Counted from the stretch's first letter, positions 33,571-44,644 are shown. The stretch: DNA of 64,000 nt from Amblyomma americanum (GCF_052857255.1 NC_135505.1:49351507-49415506); one strand, 5' to 3'. Translations and numbers: made by a program. Notes: generated by a model from the sequence alone, not told the origin.

Positions 33571-34139
33571 AACGTAAGCAGTACTGATTGGATCAGATTC
33601 CCGCAGCCTTAAAAGGGATGCAAACGAAGGAGTATAGAACGAGAGGCCTTTTGTTGCCACCTGCCTGACCTTGGCCGGTCGCACTCCACATCGTGGTTAG
33701 ATAAGTGTAGTGCAAACTATGTGAACCTGGATGAACCTTCTTAGAAATGAATACACGAAAGCGATATTTCGGGACGTAATGGCGTGTTCTCAGTTCATAT
33801 TCATATCGTGTTCTGTTCATATGGTGTTTTCTCCGTAGCAGCAGTACCTACTCATCGATAGTGACTACTCCTCTTTTTGGATAGGCCAAATCAGGCCACA
33901 TCCGGTTAAGCCAAGGAAAACAGAAGCTGTAGTAGTTTTCATTGTAGGTGTGCTCAGGTAGTGGCTTTTTTTATTCGTAGGAGCATTACTGAAATTAAAG
34001 ATTAGACAAATGGCCACACGTAAATACGCTCTTGTACTCCCGCATGCACGGTGCAATGCGCTCACTAGTGCCATAAGACAGCCGCCACCGCATCAATTTA
34101 GCGCATTATTTAAGGTTTTTGTGCATCTGTCTTATCAGA
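33571..34139. other. Unrecognised sequence
   Basis: Nothing is recognised; open frames up to 75 codons lack motifs. Confidence 0.5.
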
Positions 34140-34566
34140 ATCATCATCAGACTGCTTACACCCACTGCAGAGCGAATGCCTCTCCCATGTGTCTCTAATT
34201 AACCCTGTCCTTTGTCAACTGCGCCACCCTATTCCTGCAAACTTCCTAATCTCATCCACCCACCTAACCTTCTGCCGCCCCCTGCTACGATTCCCTTCCG
34301 TTGGAAGCCAGTCTCTTACCCTTAAGAACTAGCGGTTATCTTGCCGTCGCTTACATGCCCTGCCCAAGTCCATTTCTACCTCTTGATTTCGACTAGAAAG
34401 TCGTTAACTCGTGTTTGATACCTGAACCACTCTGCCCTCTTCCCGTCTGTTACAGGTAAACATGTACTTTTTCTTCCCATAGCTCTCTGAGCTGTCCTTA
34501 AGTGGAACCCTTTTCGGTACCACCACGTTTCAGCCCCATAGGTCAGCACTGTTAAGATACAGCTTT
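34140..34566 (-). mobile_element. RTE-type LINE 3' fragment
   Basis: The plus strand begins ATCATCATCAGACTGC followed by ACCCACTGCAG, and shows CTAATTAACCCTGTCCTTTG, ACCTAACCTTCTGCCGCCCC, TAGCGGTTATCTTGCC and CAGCCCCATAGGTCAGCACT, ending near GATACAGC. These blocks are co-linear with the 17.8 kb copy. Numerous indels destroy the coding frame. Only the C-terminal domain and short tail remain. Confidence 0.85.
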
Positions 34567-34869
34567 TATATACAGCTGTATATAGGTCAATAAACTACCA
34601 TTGAAGCATTTAGAATAACCTCACCTTGTCGTGTTGCAATAAAAATATAAATTCTACTGCTGGCCACTTGACCTCTCTCTTTTTTCTGAGGCCGGATACT
34701 CAAAACTTAAATTGTTGCATAGATGGATTAAACTAATCACCTCAGCTAGTGAGCAGTTGTTTCACGTAGAGGCACATGGGCATCACACACGAATACTGGC
34801 GGCGTGATGTGAGAAATCCGTAGGTTTAGCCCGTATAGAACTGTTACATTAAAGCATCTCTCGTCTAAC

Positions 34870-35240
34870 CTTGCCCATGCTTCCTTACGGCGGAAAAAGA
34901 AAGAGCGGCGTCCGCCTTGCTGAGCCAACGGAGCTAATAGTTTCTACCCGCGCATCCCTGGCCATAACTGCGTGCCGCAGCACCCCCCTCCCCGATGATT
35001 CCGACGGCTCGCAAGCGTCCCACGCCCCGGGCCCACGGCGCGGCGGCACCCGAGGTCAAGGACGAACGCCGGGCGACACGCTCTGTTTGCGGGCAGCGAC
35101 TTTGTTGCCTCTGCCATGGCAACCGACGGAGCCGACCGCTCTTCGGGCACGAGGCATGCCTCGTGAACGGAGACCTGTTCGGCAGCCCGGCGCAGCGGGA
35201 GTGCCACTTTCTAAGAGACACGGCTCTATGACAATGGGTT
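34870..35240. other. CpG-rich block between two RTE fragments
   Basis: This compact 370-bp stretch has high GC and CpG content and open frames of 78-133 codons on both strands, as expected from composition. No protein motif is recognised. It could be a gene exon or promoter island. It lies between two RTE copies arranged head to head. Confidence 0.45.
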
Positions 35241-35315
35241 ATGGGTTTGCTTGGGGAAAAGCTCAAGAATAGCCATCTTAGCGAAAATTAAAATGAGCTG
35301 TTAGGCAGCAGAGAA

Positions 35316-36033
35316 CGGCTGGTCTAAACATTAACATGCAGAAAACCAAAGTAACGTTCAACAGCCTAGCAAAGGAACAGCAGTTCACAATTGGCAACGA
35401 GGTGCTGGAAGTGGTAAAGGGATACCTTAGGCCAGGTAGTGACAGCTGATCCGGATCATGAGAGGGAAATAACCCGATGGATAAGAATGGGGGGGGGGGG
35501 GGGGGGGGGGGAGCGCATATGGCAGGTTCTCTCAGATCACGAATGGCGGTTGAGCAATATTTCTCAAGAGAAATGTGTACAATAGCTGTATCTGGACGGT
35601 ACTCACCTACGGGGCAGAAACATGGAGGCTAACGAAAAATATACCGCTGAAATTAAGGACAACGAAGCGAGCCATTGAAAGAAAAATGACATGTGTAACG
35701 CACAGAGACCGAAAGCCGACAGAGTGGGTGAGGGAACAAACTCATGTTAGTGATATCCTGGTCGAAATCAAGAGGAAGAAATCGGCTTGGGCAGGGCATG
35801 TAATGCGAAGGCAAGATAACCGCTGGTCCTTGAGGGTAACGGAGTGGATTCCAAAATAACGCAAGCTCAGCAGGGGGCGGCAGAAAGTTTGGTGGGCGGA
35901 TGAGATTAAGAAGTTTGCGGGCATACAGTGGGCGCAGATGGCAAAGGACAGGGTTAATTGGAGAGACATGGGAGAGGCCTTTGCCCTGCACTGGCGCAGT
36001 GAGGCTAATGATGATGATGATGATGATGATGAG
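35316..36033 (+). mobile_element. RTE-type LINE, 5' truncated, with G23 run
   Basis: The copy starts at GLNINMQKTKVTF-type coding (35316). It keeps TYGAETWRLTKNIPLKLRTT, EWVREQTHVSDILVEIKRKK and AWAGHVMRRQDNRW in the frame at 35575-35859. It ends with GACATGGGAGAGGCCTTTGC and a (ATG)n tail at 36008-36033. A run of 23 G at 35489-35511 replaces the short GGGGTGG found here in other copies. Frame breaks occur on both sides of that run. Confidence 0.9.
35489..35511 (+). repeat. Poly-G tract (G23) inside RTE copy
   Basis: The run of 23 G sits within the AAGAATGGGGTGGAGCGCAT context of the RTE coding sequence. Related copies at 18.3 and 41.1 kb have four G here, so the tract arose by local expansion or is an assembly or sequencing artefact. 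Confidence 0.95.
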
Positions 36034-37868
36034 CCATCATACACAGCATGGCCCGGACAGCCGTCGGGTGCGCGGAGCTTGCGCGTGCTCGGCATCGGAA
36101 AAAGTTGTCAGTCGGAGGTTCTGTCAGTTGTCGGCCCGCGCATTGGCTGCTGTCAAGGGCGGAAGTTGGTGATTGATACTATTTCACGGACATCAACAAG
36201 AGCGAAGAAAGAACGGCATGACCACGGCGTCAGCAACTCATCTGTGACTAATACATATGATCTGTTGTTTTATAGACAGGTTAATTCCCATTCAAAGGGG
36301 GTTGTTAGGCAGCATGTGGCCTTCCATTTTTTTTTCGTCTCATTTGGTCCCTCGAGCTCTGGAGGGATCCCATTGCGTTCACTGTTCTTCGGTCCTCTGC
36401 ATGAGCAAGCAGCAGTGTAGCTTAAGCGGCTGACGAAACGCACATTTCTGAGTATCTTAGGATTTGGAATTTCAACTCGTTCTGATACGAACTGCCGGCA
36501 CCTGAGTTACCGCAGAACATAATATATGAAGCGCACGATTCCATCGATTCCCCTCATACATTTCCTTTTCTGTTTCAGTGTGCGCGTACCGCACCGCCAG
36601 GTGTAGGAAACTTCCTATGGATACCATTGTGATTGCCAATCCAGATGTCAGCGCCAGTGCCTCCTATAGCGGCCGGAGTAAAGCAAACGAGCATCATATT
36701 ATGGTTGTCATAGAAACGGTATCAAGCTGAAATGCTGAAAAAGCTGAAAATCACCTTCGTTTCGCAGTCCCTGAGACAATTCAGCCATTGTCGCAGGCTG
36801 CAAGGCTGCGCTCCCGTCCACGATTTATTAATTTTTTTAATCATTGTCCCCTTCACTCACCAGGTGCACTTAACCAGTTCGAGCCAAAACGAACCGGCGT
36901 TTCCTTCCACGGGCGTCGCCATTGCTCCAAGGAACGTGCCTAAAAACAGAATTTTCCATTCCTGTCGTGCAGCTCGTAAAATGGTGAGAAAGTTTCAGAT
37001 TCTGCACAAGACCGAATTATCAAAACTTTTGTTAAATCTAACGCAGAGAATCTTGCAGCGGCTGCGCTGTTGAGTGAGGCCGGCTTCAGCGTCCAGAGGT
37101 GAATTTAACATCAGCAAGGGTGCACTTCAACTTTGCCTACTACATAAAGTAGCTTCACGTATTATAGAAGATGCGAAGGGTAATAAGGTTAATAAGTTCG
37201 AAACGCCTTGAAAATTGCCTCCGCGCGCCTTGGCGCGATTCCTGCAGGGCAATCGCTCAGTCCGCGGAAGCTGCGGGACTGACAGTTTTGGTCCAATTAG
37301 TCGTCATCCCGCAAGCTAGCTGTCCAATCCCTGACAATTCTCAGCGCGCTCGTTAGCAGGCCACTTGCCGCCACCTTCATTAAAGTGCCGGAATCTCCGA
37401 AAGTCCTCACATCTGGGGCGTAATGGAACACGAGCTATTCGCCATCAGATTCTCTTCCAGACTGCGACGGGCGGGAGAGCAATTTAGTCACACGGTTGAA
37501 ATACAGACTCGAAAAAAAATTGGATGCTGCGTTCGAGTGGTAATTTCTCTTCGCGTAATAGCGCGGCCGGTAAGAAATCCTACTGCGTTATATTCGCGCT
37601 CACATTTGCAAGATAGCTGCGCATAAAACTCTCTCTGTCCTAAGTTCTGTCTACGTTCTGGTAATGAAGTTCTTCCACTTTCGCCTACTGGCTAATGAAA
37701 GTTAAAGGTGTTGGGAGTATTCCGTGCACTAGGGAAATTGTGCTATATGACCATGGGACCCAGTATGACTTCGACGGCGTAAGCCTTGGCTAGAGTGCTC
37801 TTTTGAGGAGGGAGATGACGCTCGGTTCTTTGTCCAGGGAGAGGGAGAGAAAAAATATTGCTGTAGGG
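36034..37868. other. Unrecognised sequence
   Basis: No gene is recognised. Frames at 35938-36420 (partly in the RTE tail) and 36732-37073 have no motif. Confidence 0.5.
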
Positions 37869-38095
37869 TTAACGTAGTCAAACCGAATAGACGTGCGAGA
37901 GCAGGTTTTCATTCTTTAATTGGGCGGAGCACGTAAGCTCCGCCTCAAGGGTATGTCGTGATATATTTACTGGGTTAATGCCGAGCATCGGTCGCACAAC
38001 CCCTACCGAAGGCTGTGATAGAAACAGCCACCTCGGAGTGTAGCGGCGCGTCCATTAACCTCTGCACCACTGCGCTGGTAGCTGTACGATGACTA
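37869..38095. repeat. Unclassified three-copy repeat, copy C
   Basis: The core TTAACGTAGTCAAACCGAAT (37869-37888) and following AGACGTG match copies A and B. Downstream sequence differs: a hairpin GGCGGAGC/GCTCCGCC at 37923-37944, then sequence that on the minus strand contains CAGCGCAGTGGTGCAGAGGT near 38080, close to a polymerase III A box. Copy C may therefore be a tRNA-derived SINE on the minus strand whose 3' end holds the shared core. No good B box is found. Confidence 0.45.
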
Positions 38096-38756
38096 GCCGG
38101 CATCTATAAATGTTAAGCAGAGCATGAACAATTAATTATGCACAAGATCGACGCTGCTGCGAGCTTACCCCAGTTACTATCCCGGCTTACCCGAGGAACG
38201 TACGTAAGTACACAGGGTGAACGTATAAGTACGGTGAAGACAGGACTCTTGGTCGGTGTTGGTGGGCTTATGAGTGTTTTCGCCCTGATATGCTATTGTG
38301 CCAACTACACCAATAATAAAAATAAGTGGAGAACGATTCTGAAAATAGGGTCTGTGGCAACTCCGCATACTAAATAAAGGTTGATTCCTCTTGAGCTGCG
38401 TTATGCGCTTGCTCCTTTGAGGCATTAAGTTCAGAATTCCCGCTGTGATCGACCAAGCTCTGTTCACAGGTCACGGCGAAACGTTTGAGACAAAATTCCC
38501 AAGACATAGATAGCACTCTGGGACGCCTTGGAAAGCTATGCACATGACGATTACCGTTCCGGAGTGGTCTTGTTGAGTTTTGTCGAGGGAAAGAAAGCAG
38601 TAAGGAGTCTTTTCAAGGGTGAGAACGAAAACGCATCAATGCAAACAAACATGATGCTTCGCAGTACTATCGCAATTTATTATGGGGAGAATTGGTTCCA
38701 GTAGAAAAGAACGTTGGGCGAGGCTCTCAGCGATCCCTGCGGACAATAGGAGTAGG

Positions 38757-38796
<40 letters not shown>

Positions 38797-39479
38797 TACT
38801 GCACCTTACGTATGCAATGAAAATTGGCTCCTTCTAATGGCTAAGAGCCTTTATACTTTCACTAAGGTAGAGCTTTCAAAAACTACTAAAGATTCTTTTA
38901 TTCAGGCTGTCATGTGCGGAAAGAATTTTTACACAGGCAGTGGACCCCCAGAAAAAAAGCTGATCTATTCAGCTTGACTGGCCATCGGTCAACTACGGTG
39001 CAAGAAGCTAAGATGAAAAGAGTGGGCACGTACATAATGCCCGTATGCGTAAAATTTAAAAGTCAGTAATATAACACTGATAAAGACCATCCATGCTGGG
39101 CGAGAGACATCAAATAGAAATACAAAAGCACAAGTGTATTGCGAGGTGTATAACAATTGAAGACAGGCATTAGTTGTCAAGTTCTAAGAAATAAAATGGA
39201 GGTGTCGCCAGCACCGCCGGTTTTGGCAAATAAATTACAGTGAAGTCAAGAGAGATATTGAAGCGGATCCCGGGCTACACACTCTTTAGCTTCCAAACAA
39301 TGATCGCGGAGCCCTTTCCAGTTTTTACTGCATCAGTGAGAATTTAGTGGCAAAACTTTTAAAAGCAATTTTCTTTAAAGCAAAATCGTCTTTGCTGCCG
39401 GTAAAACGCACGCATAGCCACGAAGAGCCGTTGGAAACGCTTTTACACAGCGCAACATTCGATATAGTTTCCTGCTCAC
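38096..39479. other. Unrecognised sequence with (CAT)n array
   Basis: No gene is recognised. A (CAT)n microsatellite lies at 38758-38796. Confidence 0.5.
38758..38796 (+). repeat. (CAT)n microsatellite
   Basis: This is a perfect array of 13 CAT units. Read on the minus strand it is (ATG)n, the same triplet as the RTE tails, and the flank TTACTGCACC is reminiscent of the RTE TAGCCTCACTGC terminus. It may be all that is left of an RTE insertion. Confidence 0.9.
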
Positions 39480-39920
39480 CATCATCGTCGTCATCAGCCT
39501 GACTGCGCCCTCTGCAGGGCAATGGCCTCTCTCATGTCTCTCCAATTAACCCTGTCCTTTGCCAGCTGCGGCCACACTATACCGGCAAAGCTTCCTAATC
39601 TCATCCGGCCACCTAACTTTCTGCCGCCCCATGCTACACTTCCCTTCTCTTGGAATTCAGTCTGTTATAGTCAAGGGCCATCGATTATCTTGCCTTCGCA
39701 TTACATGGCCTGCCCAAGCTCATTTCTTCCTCTTGATTTCGACTACGATGACATCAACCCGCGTTTGTTCCTGGCCCACTCTGCCCGCTTCCGGTCTCTT
39801 AACGTTACATCTATCATTTTTCTTTCCAAGGCTCGCTGTGTCGTCCTTAACTTAAGCCGAACCCTTTTTGTTAGCCTCCACGTTTCTGCCCCGTAGGTGA
39901 GTACCGGTAAGATGCAGCTC
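39480..39920 (-). mobile_element. RTE-type LINE 3' fragment
   Basis: The plus strand shows CCATCATCGTCGTCATCAGC, then CTCCAATTAACCCTGTCCTT, GCCACCTAACTTTCTGCCGC and GTTAGCCTCCACGTTTCTGC, ending at GGTAAGATGCAGC. All blocks are co-linear with the 17.8 kb copy. The C-terminal coding frame is interrupted by small indels. Confidence 0.88.
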
Positions 39921-40254
39921 AAACTCCTTCGATGCGGCAGTTACGTGCTGACGCCAAATTAGGCGCCGGAAGGCACAATCTACAACCTCAGTTCAAGATC
40001 CCAAATGCACGCAGACGTCTCTCTACAAAATGGTTGTGTATATGAGGCCATATGTTAAAAGCAGCTAAAATACAGTCTTGCGGCAACACCGCGAATAAGC
40101 GCGTAATGGCCTCGCGTATATTTCATGTGCCGATATAAACGGGTTGCGGCACTGCGGTACCTAAGCGAATATCGAGATTCTTAATGCAGAATGAATTTCC
40201 AGGTTTCTGCCTAAGTTTTCCTTTAACGTTTTTGAACAACTTTTGAAAGAGAAT

Positions 40255-41757
40255 TTCGAAGAACGCTAACATTATCTTAATTTATAAAAAAGGAGATGCA
40301 AAGGACTTGAAAATTACAGACTCATCAGCCTACTGTTCGTTGCCTAGAAGGTATTTAATAAAGCAATCGCTAATACAGTCAGGGCAACATTACATTGTAG
40401 TCAACCAGATGATCAGGCAGGCTTTCGTAAAGGATATAAACAACAGATAAAATTCACACTATCAATCAGGTGATAGAGATAAACGATGAGTATAAACAAC
40501 CCCTAAATATTGCCTCCATTGATTGCGAGAAAACATTTGATTGAGTGGAAACCTGAGCAGTCATACAAGCATTGCGGAATCAGGGTGTAGATGAGCCTTA
40601 TGTAAAAATACAGGAAGATATATATCGCTACTGCACAGCTACCATAGTCCTCCATAAAGTCAGCAATAAAATCCCAATAATTACGGGCGTCAGGCAAGGA
40701 GACACGATCTCGCCAATGCTATTCACCGCCTGTTAACAGGAGGTATTCCGAGGCCTGAAATGGGAACAGTTGGGAATAAGAGTAGATGGAGAATACCTAA
40801 ATAATCTGCGGTTTGCTGAATGACATTGCACTGCTGAGTCGGGAGATGAATTAGAAAGCATGATCAAAGATTTAGATAGGCAGAGCAGTGCGGTGGGTCT
40901 AAAAATTAACATGCGCAAAACCCAAGTAATGTTCAGCAGTCTAGCAAGGCAACAGCAGTTCACAATTGGTAGGGAGGTGCTGGAAGTGTTAAAGAATACG
41001 TATTCTTATGGCAGGTAGTGACCGCTGACCCGGATCATGAGAGAAAATTAACTAGAAGTGTAAGAATGGGGTGAAGCGCATATGGCAGGTTCTCTCAAAT
41101 CGTGAGTGGCAGTTTACAAATATCCCTCGAGAGAAAAGTATACGACAACTGAATCTTACCGGTACTCACGTACGGGGAAGAAGCGTGGAGGCTAAGGAAA
41201 AGGGTTCAGCTTATGTTAAGGACAGCGCAGCGAGCCATGGAAAGAAAAATGATAGGTTTAATGTTAAGAGACCGGAAGCGGGCAGAGTGGGTGAGAGAAC
41301 AAACGCGGGGTAATGACATCTTATTCGAAATCCCGGCCGCGGGGGATGCAGTTCGATGGAAGCGCAATTCTAGAGGCCCGTGTACTGTGCGATGTCAATG
41401 CACGCTAAAAAACCTCAGGTGGTCGAAATTTCCGGAGCCCTTCACTACGGCCCCCCTCATAGCCTGAGTCGCTTTGGGACGTGAAGCCCCTGTATACTAC
41501 AAACTTAGTGGAAATCAAGAGTAAGAAATGGGCTTGGGCAGGGCATGTATTGCGAAGGCAGGATAAGGGCTGGTCCTTAAGGGTAACGGAGCGGATTCGA
41601 AGAGAAGGCAAGAGTAGCAGAGGGCTACTGTGGGCACAGCTGGTAAAGGACTGAGTTTATTGGAAAGAAATTGGAAAGGCCTTTGCCCTTCAGTGGGCGT
41701 AGTCAGGCTGCTGCTCCTGATGATAATGATGATGACGACGATGATGAAGATGATGCA
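40255..41757 (+). mobile_element. RTE-type LINE, decayed, interrupted by SINE
   Basis: The copy starts in the reverse-transcriptase fingers (NANIILIYKKGDAKDLK, about 40265). It continues through GRQGD-like palm sequence and a disrupted active site: TTTGCTGAATGACATT near 40813-40828 has one extra base, so FADD becomes FAE and a stop. KINMRKTQVMFSSLARQQQF, the CRKRAEWVREQT-type C-terminal domain and a degenerate (ATG)n tail near 41718-41757 follow. A 171-bp SINE piece (41333-41503) splits the C-terminal domain. It faces the 39.48 kb copy head to head. Confidence 0.9.
41333..41503 (+). mobile_element. 5'-truncated Ruka-like SINE nested in RTE LINE
   Basis: The SINE begins at CCGGCCGCGGGGGATGC, inside or just after its B box, and runs through GCGCAATTCTAGAGGCCCGT, GTACTGTGCGATGTCAATG, the CAGGTGGTCGAAATTTCC core and CTGAGTCGCTTTGGGACGTG to the end. 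It interrupts LINE sequence that resumes as GTGGAAATCAAGAG. Flanks CTTATTCGAAATC (41320-41332) and CTTAGTGGAAATC (41504-41516) agree at 11 of 13 positions and are the likely target-site duplication. The SINE is therefore younger than its LINE host. Confidence 0.88.
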
Positions 41758-42420
41758 GAGGAATACAAAGATTAAATTTTTAATGCGGTCGTAATTCGCA
41801 TCTCAGCAAAATTCCATCTGACTGACATCCCAAGACGGAGTTTTTAAGTCGCCAATTACACTGGTAAAACTTTGTGTGGCGTGTGTGCGCTTCTTTCCAG
41901 CGAACAGTCATTATTTTAGATACAACTTTAGGGCAGAAATTTGGCATTGCAAACTATTCATTTCCGGATCATTTTATTTTATGTTGGCACCACGTGCATC
42001 ACCATATGTAGCCAATGAGGCCGAGAAAAATCAGTTTTATTCGAAAAGGAAGGAATTCATAATACCCGTTTTTATGTTTATTCCTTGGAGAATGAGTTTT
42101 CCTATGTGCCAGTCCTCTATGCTCCCTATATTACGAGCACTGTGCGCTTCTGGCATGACCGATTGAATGTTAAGGAAGCTTGCGAGGTATTTCAGGTGCA
42201 GTCTAAATAAAGGAATTCTTTCAACGAGTGATGACAGACGACACCGCTCGGAAGAGAGCGAAAGAAGAGACATGACGCGCGATAAAAGGCAATGACAGAA
42301 CAGCTCCGCATATCGCCGGACATTGCGAAGCCAGCGGCTCTGCGAGCCATCTCGAAATAGAGCGCGCCCCCCGACGCTCTTAACGTGACTGCAGCGGGTT
42401 CTTTATTCTTGTCTTACTAT
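41758..42420. other. Unrecognised sequence
   Basis: Nothing is recognised. A 96-codon frame at 41876-42166 lacks motifs. Confidence 0.5.
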
Positions 42421-43200
42421 CAGAGTGGCCCCGCCAGCGCCACTCATAACGCGCTCCTCGGTGCACTCGCCCTTCTCTCCTTCTCGGCGTTTCTTTCCCT
42501 TTCTCACCGATCCGCGTAGCGGCATAAGCTATTTCGGGACGTCGGCCTTTCATACCGTCGCGCGACTCGCTCTGGGACCACGAGGTTTTGTCGCGTCATG
42601 GGCGGATGGCCCGCGCGTAGAACGCCGCCGCCTTGCAGCCCGGAACTGCCGATACCCTTCCGCCACTTAATGGGCCCGGCCAGCGGGCATTTGGCGCAGA
42701 GGAACGATGTTGTACCCGTTATTAAGCGGCACCACTGTGTGTCAAAGCAATGGGGGTCCGCTAGAGTGACGGCTGCATTGACGGCGAGCGGCGCGAGAGG
42801 CTGGGCGTCACAGGCGGGGTGACAAGCCCTGACAGGCCATTAGGCGTCGCCCCGTCGCGGGTGTGTCTCAGCCTCGGTCGGGGACTTCTACTGAGGGTGT
42901 CTCGCTGTCGCGGCTACGTGGGATCAGTTTGCTCCCGTCTTGTTTCCCTCCCTCCCTCCCTGCCGCCGCGCTGCTCTCGTGGAAAGGCTTTGGAGTGGGC
43001 GCGTGGCCTCTTGTCAACACCGCATGCCGCTTTGTAGGTGATGTTCTTTGCTGCACACGAGGTCACAGCGACTGGTGGAGGCGTTTCAGGACGAACAAAT
43101 GGTGTACTAGGGGAGAGCACCACTCGTCGATGCGAAAACGGACGAAGCGAAGTTTATCGCGTCGGAGGAGGACAAATGCACTGTCCAGTCTGTAGCAACG
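42421..43200. other. CpG-rich block
   Basis: This is a 780-bp GC- and CpG-rich region with overlapping frames up to 110 codons on both strands, none with a recognised domain. The first frame (42425-42670) starts MAPPAPLITRSS. Candidate explanations are a CpG island with a first exon or an unclassified repeat. No splice or promoter element stands out. Confidence 0.45.
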
Positions 43201-43526
43201 CTGAGCTAAGCGCAGTGGGGCCTCTGAACGAGACTGCTTTCTGATCATTTTATTGATATCTTCAACATAGGTCTACGAATCTTTATGGCTTTCAGCCCCA
43301 AGCAAGGAGTGCAGCTAATCTAATAACTCTTCGCATCAATGCCAATGCCTAATGAAATTTTGGACTGACACTCTTTTCCTACATATCCTCAGTGTTTCAC
43401 GCTGAAGTCAAGCATCCCACGTTACTATGTAACCTGTAGTATAACACTTGAAACGATAAAAAGGCTGTTTATTTCTTCTTGTACACATACAGAAAGAGAA
43501 CGAATACGTGTTGTAGTGGGGACATC

Positions 43527-43664
43527 TCTGCTACAATGTTCTCGCGGAGCACGTGGCAACATTGTAGTAGAGATGTCCCACTTGAGGTTCCCACTTGATG
43601 CGCCTCCTTACCAATAAAGTTTTTAATTCATTCATTCAATCATTCATTCATTCTGCTACAATGT
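43527..43664 (+). mobile_element. Short LINE-type 3' end with duplicated target site
   Basis: TCTGCTACAATGT occurs at 43527-43539 and 43652-43664 and brackets a 112-bp insert. The insert ends in CTTACCAATAAAGTTTTT plus an ATTC-repeat tail, i.e. a polyadenylation-like signal and a microsatellite tail. The insert's start contains AACATTGTAGTAGAGATGTC followed by CCAC (43558-43581), which is nearly the reverse complement of the upstream flank GTGGGGACATCTCTGCTACA (43516-43535). Confidence 0.6.
43626..43653 (+). repeat. (ATTC)n microsatellite tail
   Basis: Six ATTC units with one ATTCA variation end exactly at the duplicated target site, as expected for a retrotransposon tail. Confidence 0.85.
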
Positions 43665-43985
43665 GTCATGAAGACACCGAAGCAAAGGCACTCCAACAAT
43701 GAAATAAGCAAATATAACTCGTTGCACAGCGCGACAAGTAGGTGCTCTTATATACAGAGTTCATAATGCCGATGAAGGTATCATTAAGTTGTTTTTCATT
43801 ATGCGAAGCTCTACATATATCCAAAATATCCGGAGCACCGGGGGCATTGTTGCGAGCGGCAAAAATATTCGTGAAAACAATCCACAGACTTTCGGCACTC
43901 CAGAAGAGCAGGTAAGTCAATACAATCTTCAATTGTCCGACCAAAGAAAAAATTTATCAAAAGGTCCTGGACGCGTAAGGTCGAA

Positions 43986-44305
43986 TCCCCGCCGCGGTGG
44001 CTCAGTGGTTAGGGCGCTCGACTACTGATCCGGAGTTCCCGGGTTCGAACCCGACCGCGGCGGCTGCGTTTTTATGGAGGAAAAACGCTAAGGCGCCCGT
44101 GTGCTGTGCGATGTCAGTGCACGTTAAAGATCCCCACGTGGTCGAAATTATTCCGGAGCCCTCCACTACGGTCCTATTTGTTTCTCTCTTCTTTCACTCC
44201 CTCCTTTATCCCTTCCCTTACGGCGCGGTTCAGGTGTCCAACGATATATGAGACTGATACTGCGCCATTTACTTTACACCAAAAACCAATTATTATTATT
44301 ATTAT
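43986..44305 (+). mobile_element. Full-length SINE of second (long-tail) subfamily
   Basis: The head carries A box TGGCTCAGTGG (43998-44008) and B box GGTTCGAACCC (44042-44052). The middle has GTGCTGTGCGATGTCAGTGC, ACGTTAAAGATCCCC and TGGTCGAAATTATTCCGGAG. The tail differs from the Ruka-like copies: TTTCTCTCTTCTTTCACTCC, TTACGGCGCGGTTCAGGTGT, CCAACGATATATGAG, ACTGCGCCATTTAC and a final (ATT)n array. TAAGGTCGAA at 43976-43985 and 44306-44315 is a 10-bp target-site duplication. Confidence 0.92.
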
Positions 44306-44329
44306 TAAGGTCGAACTTCGCAGCTGTGA

Positions 44330-44644
44330 TCTCTTCGAGAAAACAGGCAATGTTGTGGATGAGGATGCATGCATTCCCGTTTGATTGCTGTAAGTAAAAT
44401 TAAAAGGTCTGAGCTCTAGATTTCTGCGACGTTCACTAAGATGCACCGACCAAAGCTCTGTCTTTAACACAATGGCACTCATAACGCGATCGAACCTCCC
44501 GGGAACAAACCTTGTAGCAAGAGACTTAATTCTCTTAGGTGCATCAATATGAACACGGTGAACCGGAGCCCACAGCTGACAGGCATACTCAGGAATAGGT
44601 CTGACATATGCATGATACGCGGCCTCTGTGACCGCCGTGGTCAT
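44330..44644 (-). pseudogene. CR1/Jockey-type LINE polymerase C-terminus
   Basis: The minus-strand frame reads AYHAYVRPIPEYACQLWAPV, then HRVHIDAPKRIKSLATRFV and VHLSERRRNLELRPFNFTY. Non-LTR polymerases of the CR1, L2 and Jockey groups share, downstream of the active site, a YxxxVRPIxEYAxxxW motif followed by a basic IxxxxxRIxxxATRF segment and LxxRRxxLxLxxF. The order and spacing fit well. Upstream (44645 on) the LINE is cut off by a foldback element. Downstream, near 44330, it runs out close to the (ATT)n tail of the SINE. It is a fragment only, without catalytic residues. Confidence 0.75.

Noticed and set aside
38758..38796. CRISPR-like or minisatellite array
   Set aside because: It is a simple CAT triplet microsatellite without spacers.
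42421..43200. Ribosomal RNA fragment
   Set aside because: High GC content prompted the thought, but no conserved rRNA block could be recognised.
43998..44060. tRNA gene
   Set aside because: A and B boxes are perfect, but they belong to the SINE head. The sequence continues into the SINE core and no tRNA acceptor stem can be formed.
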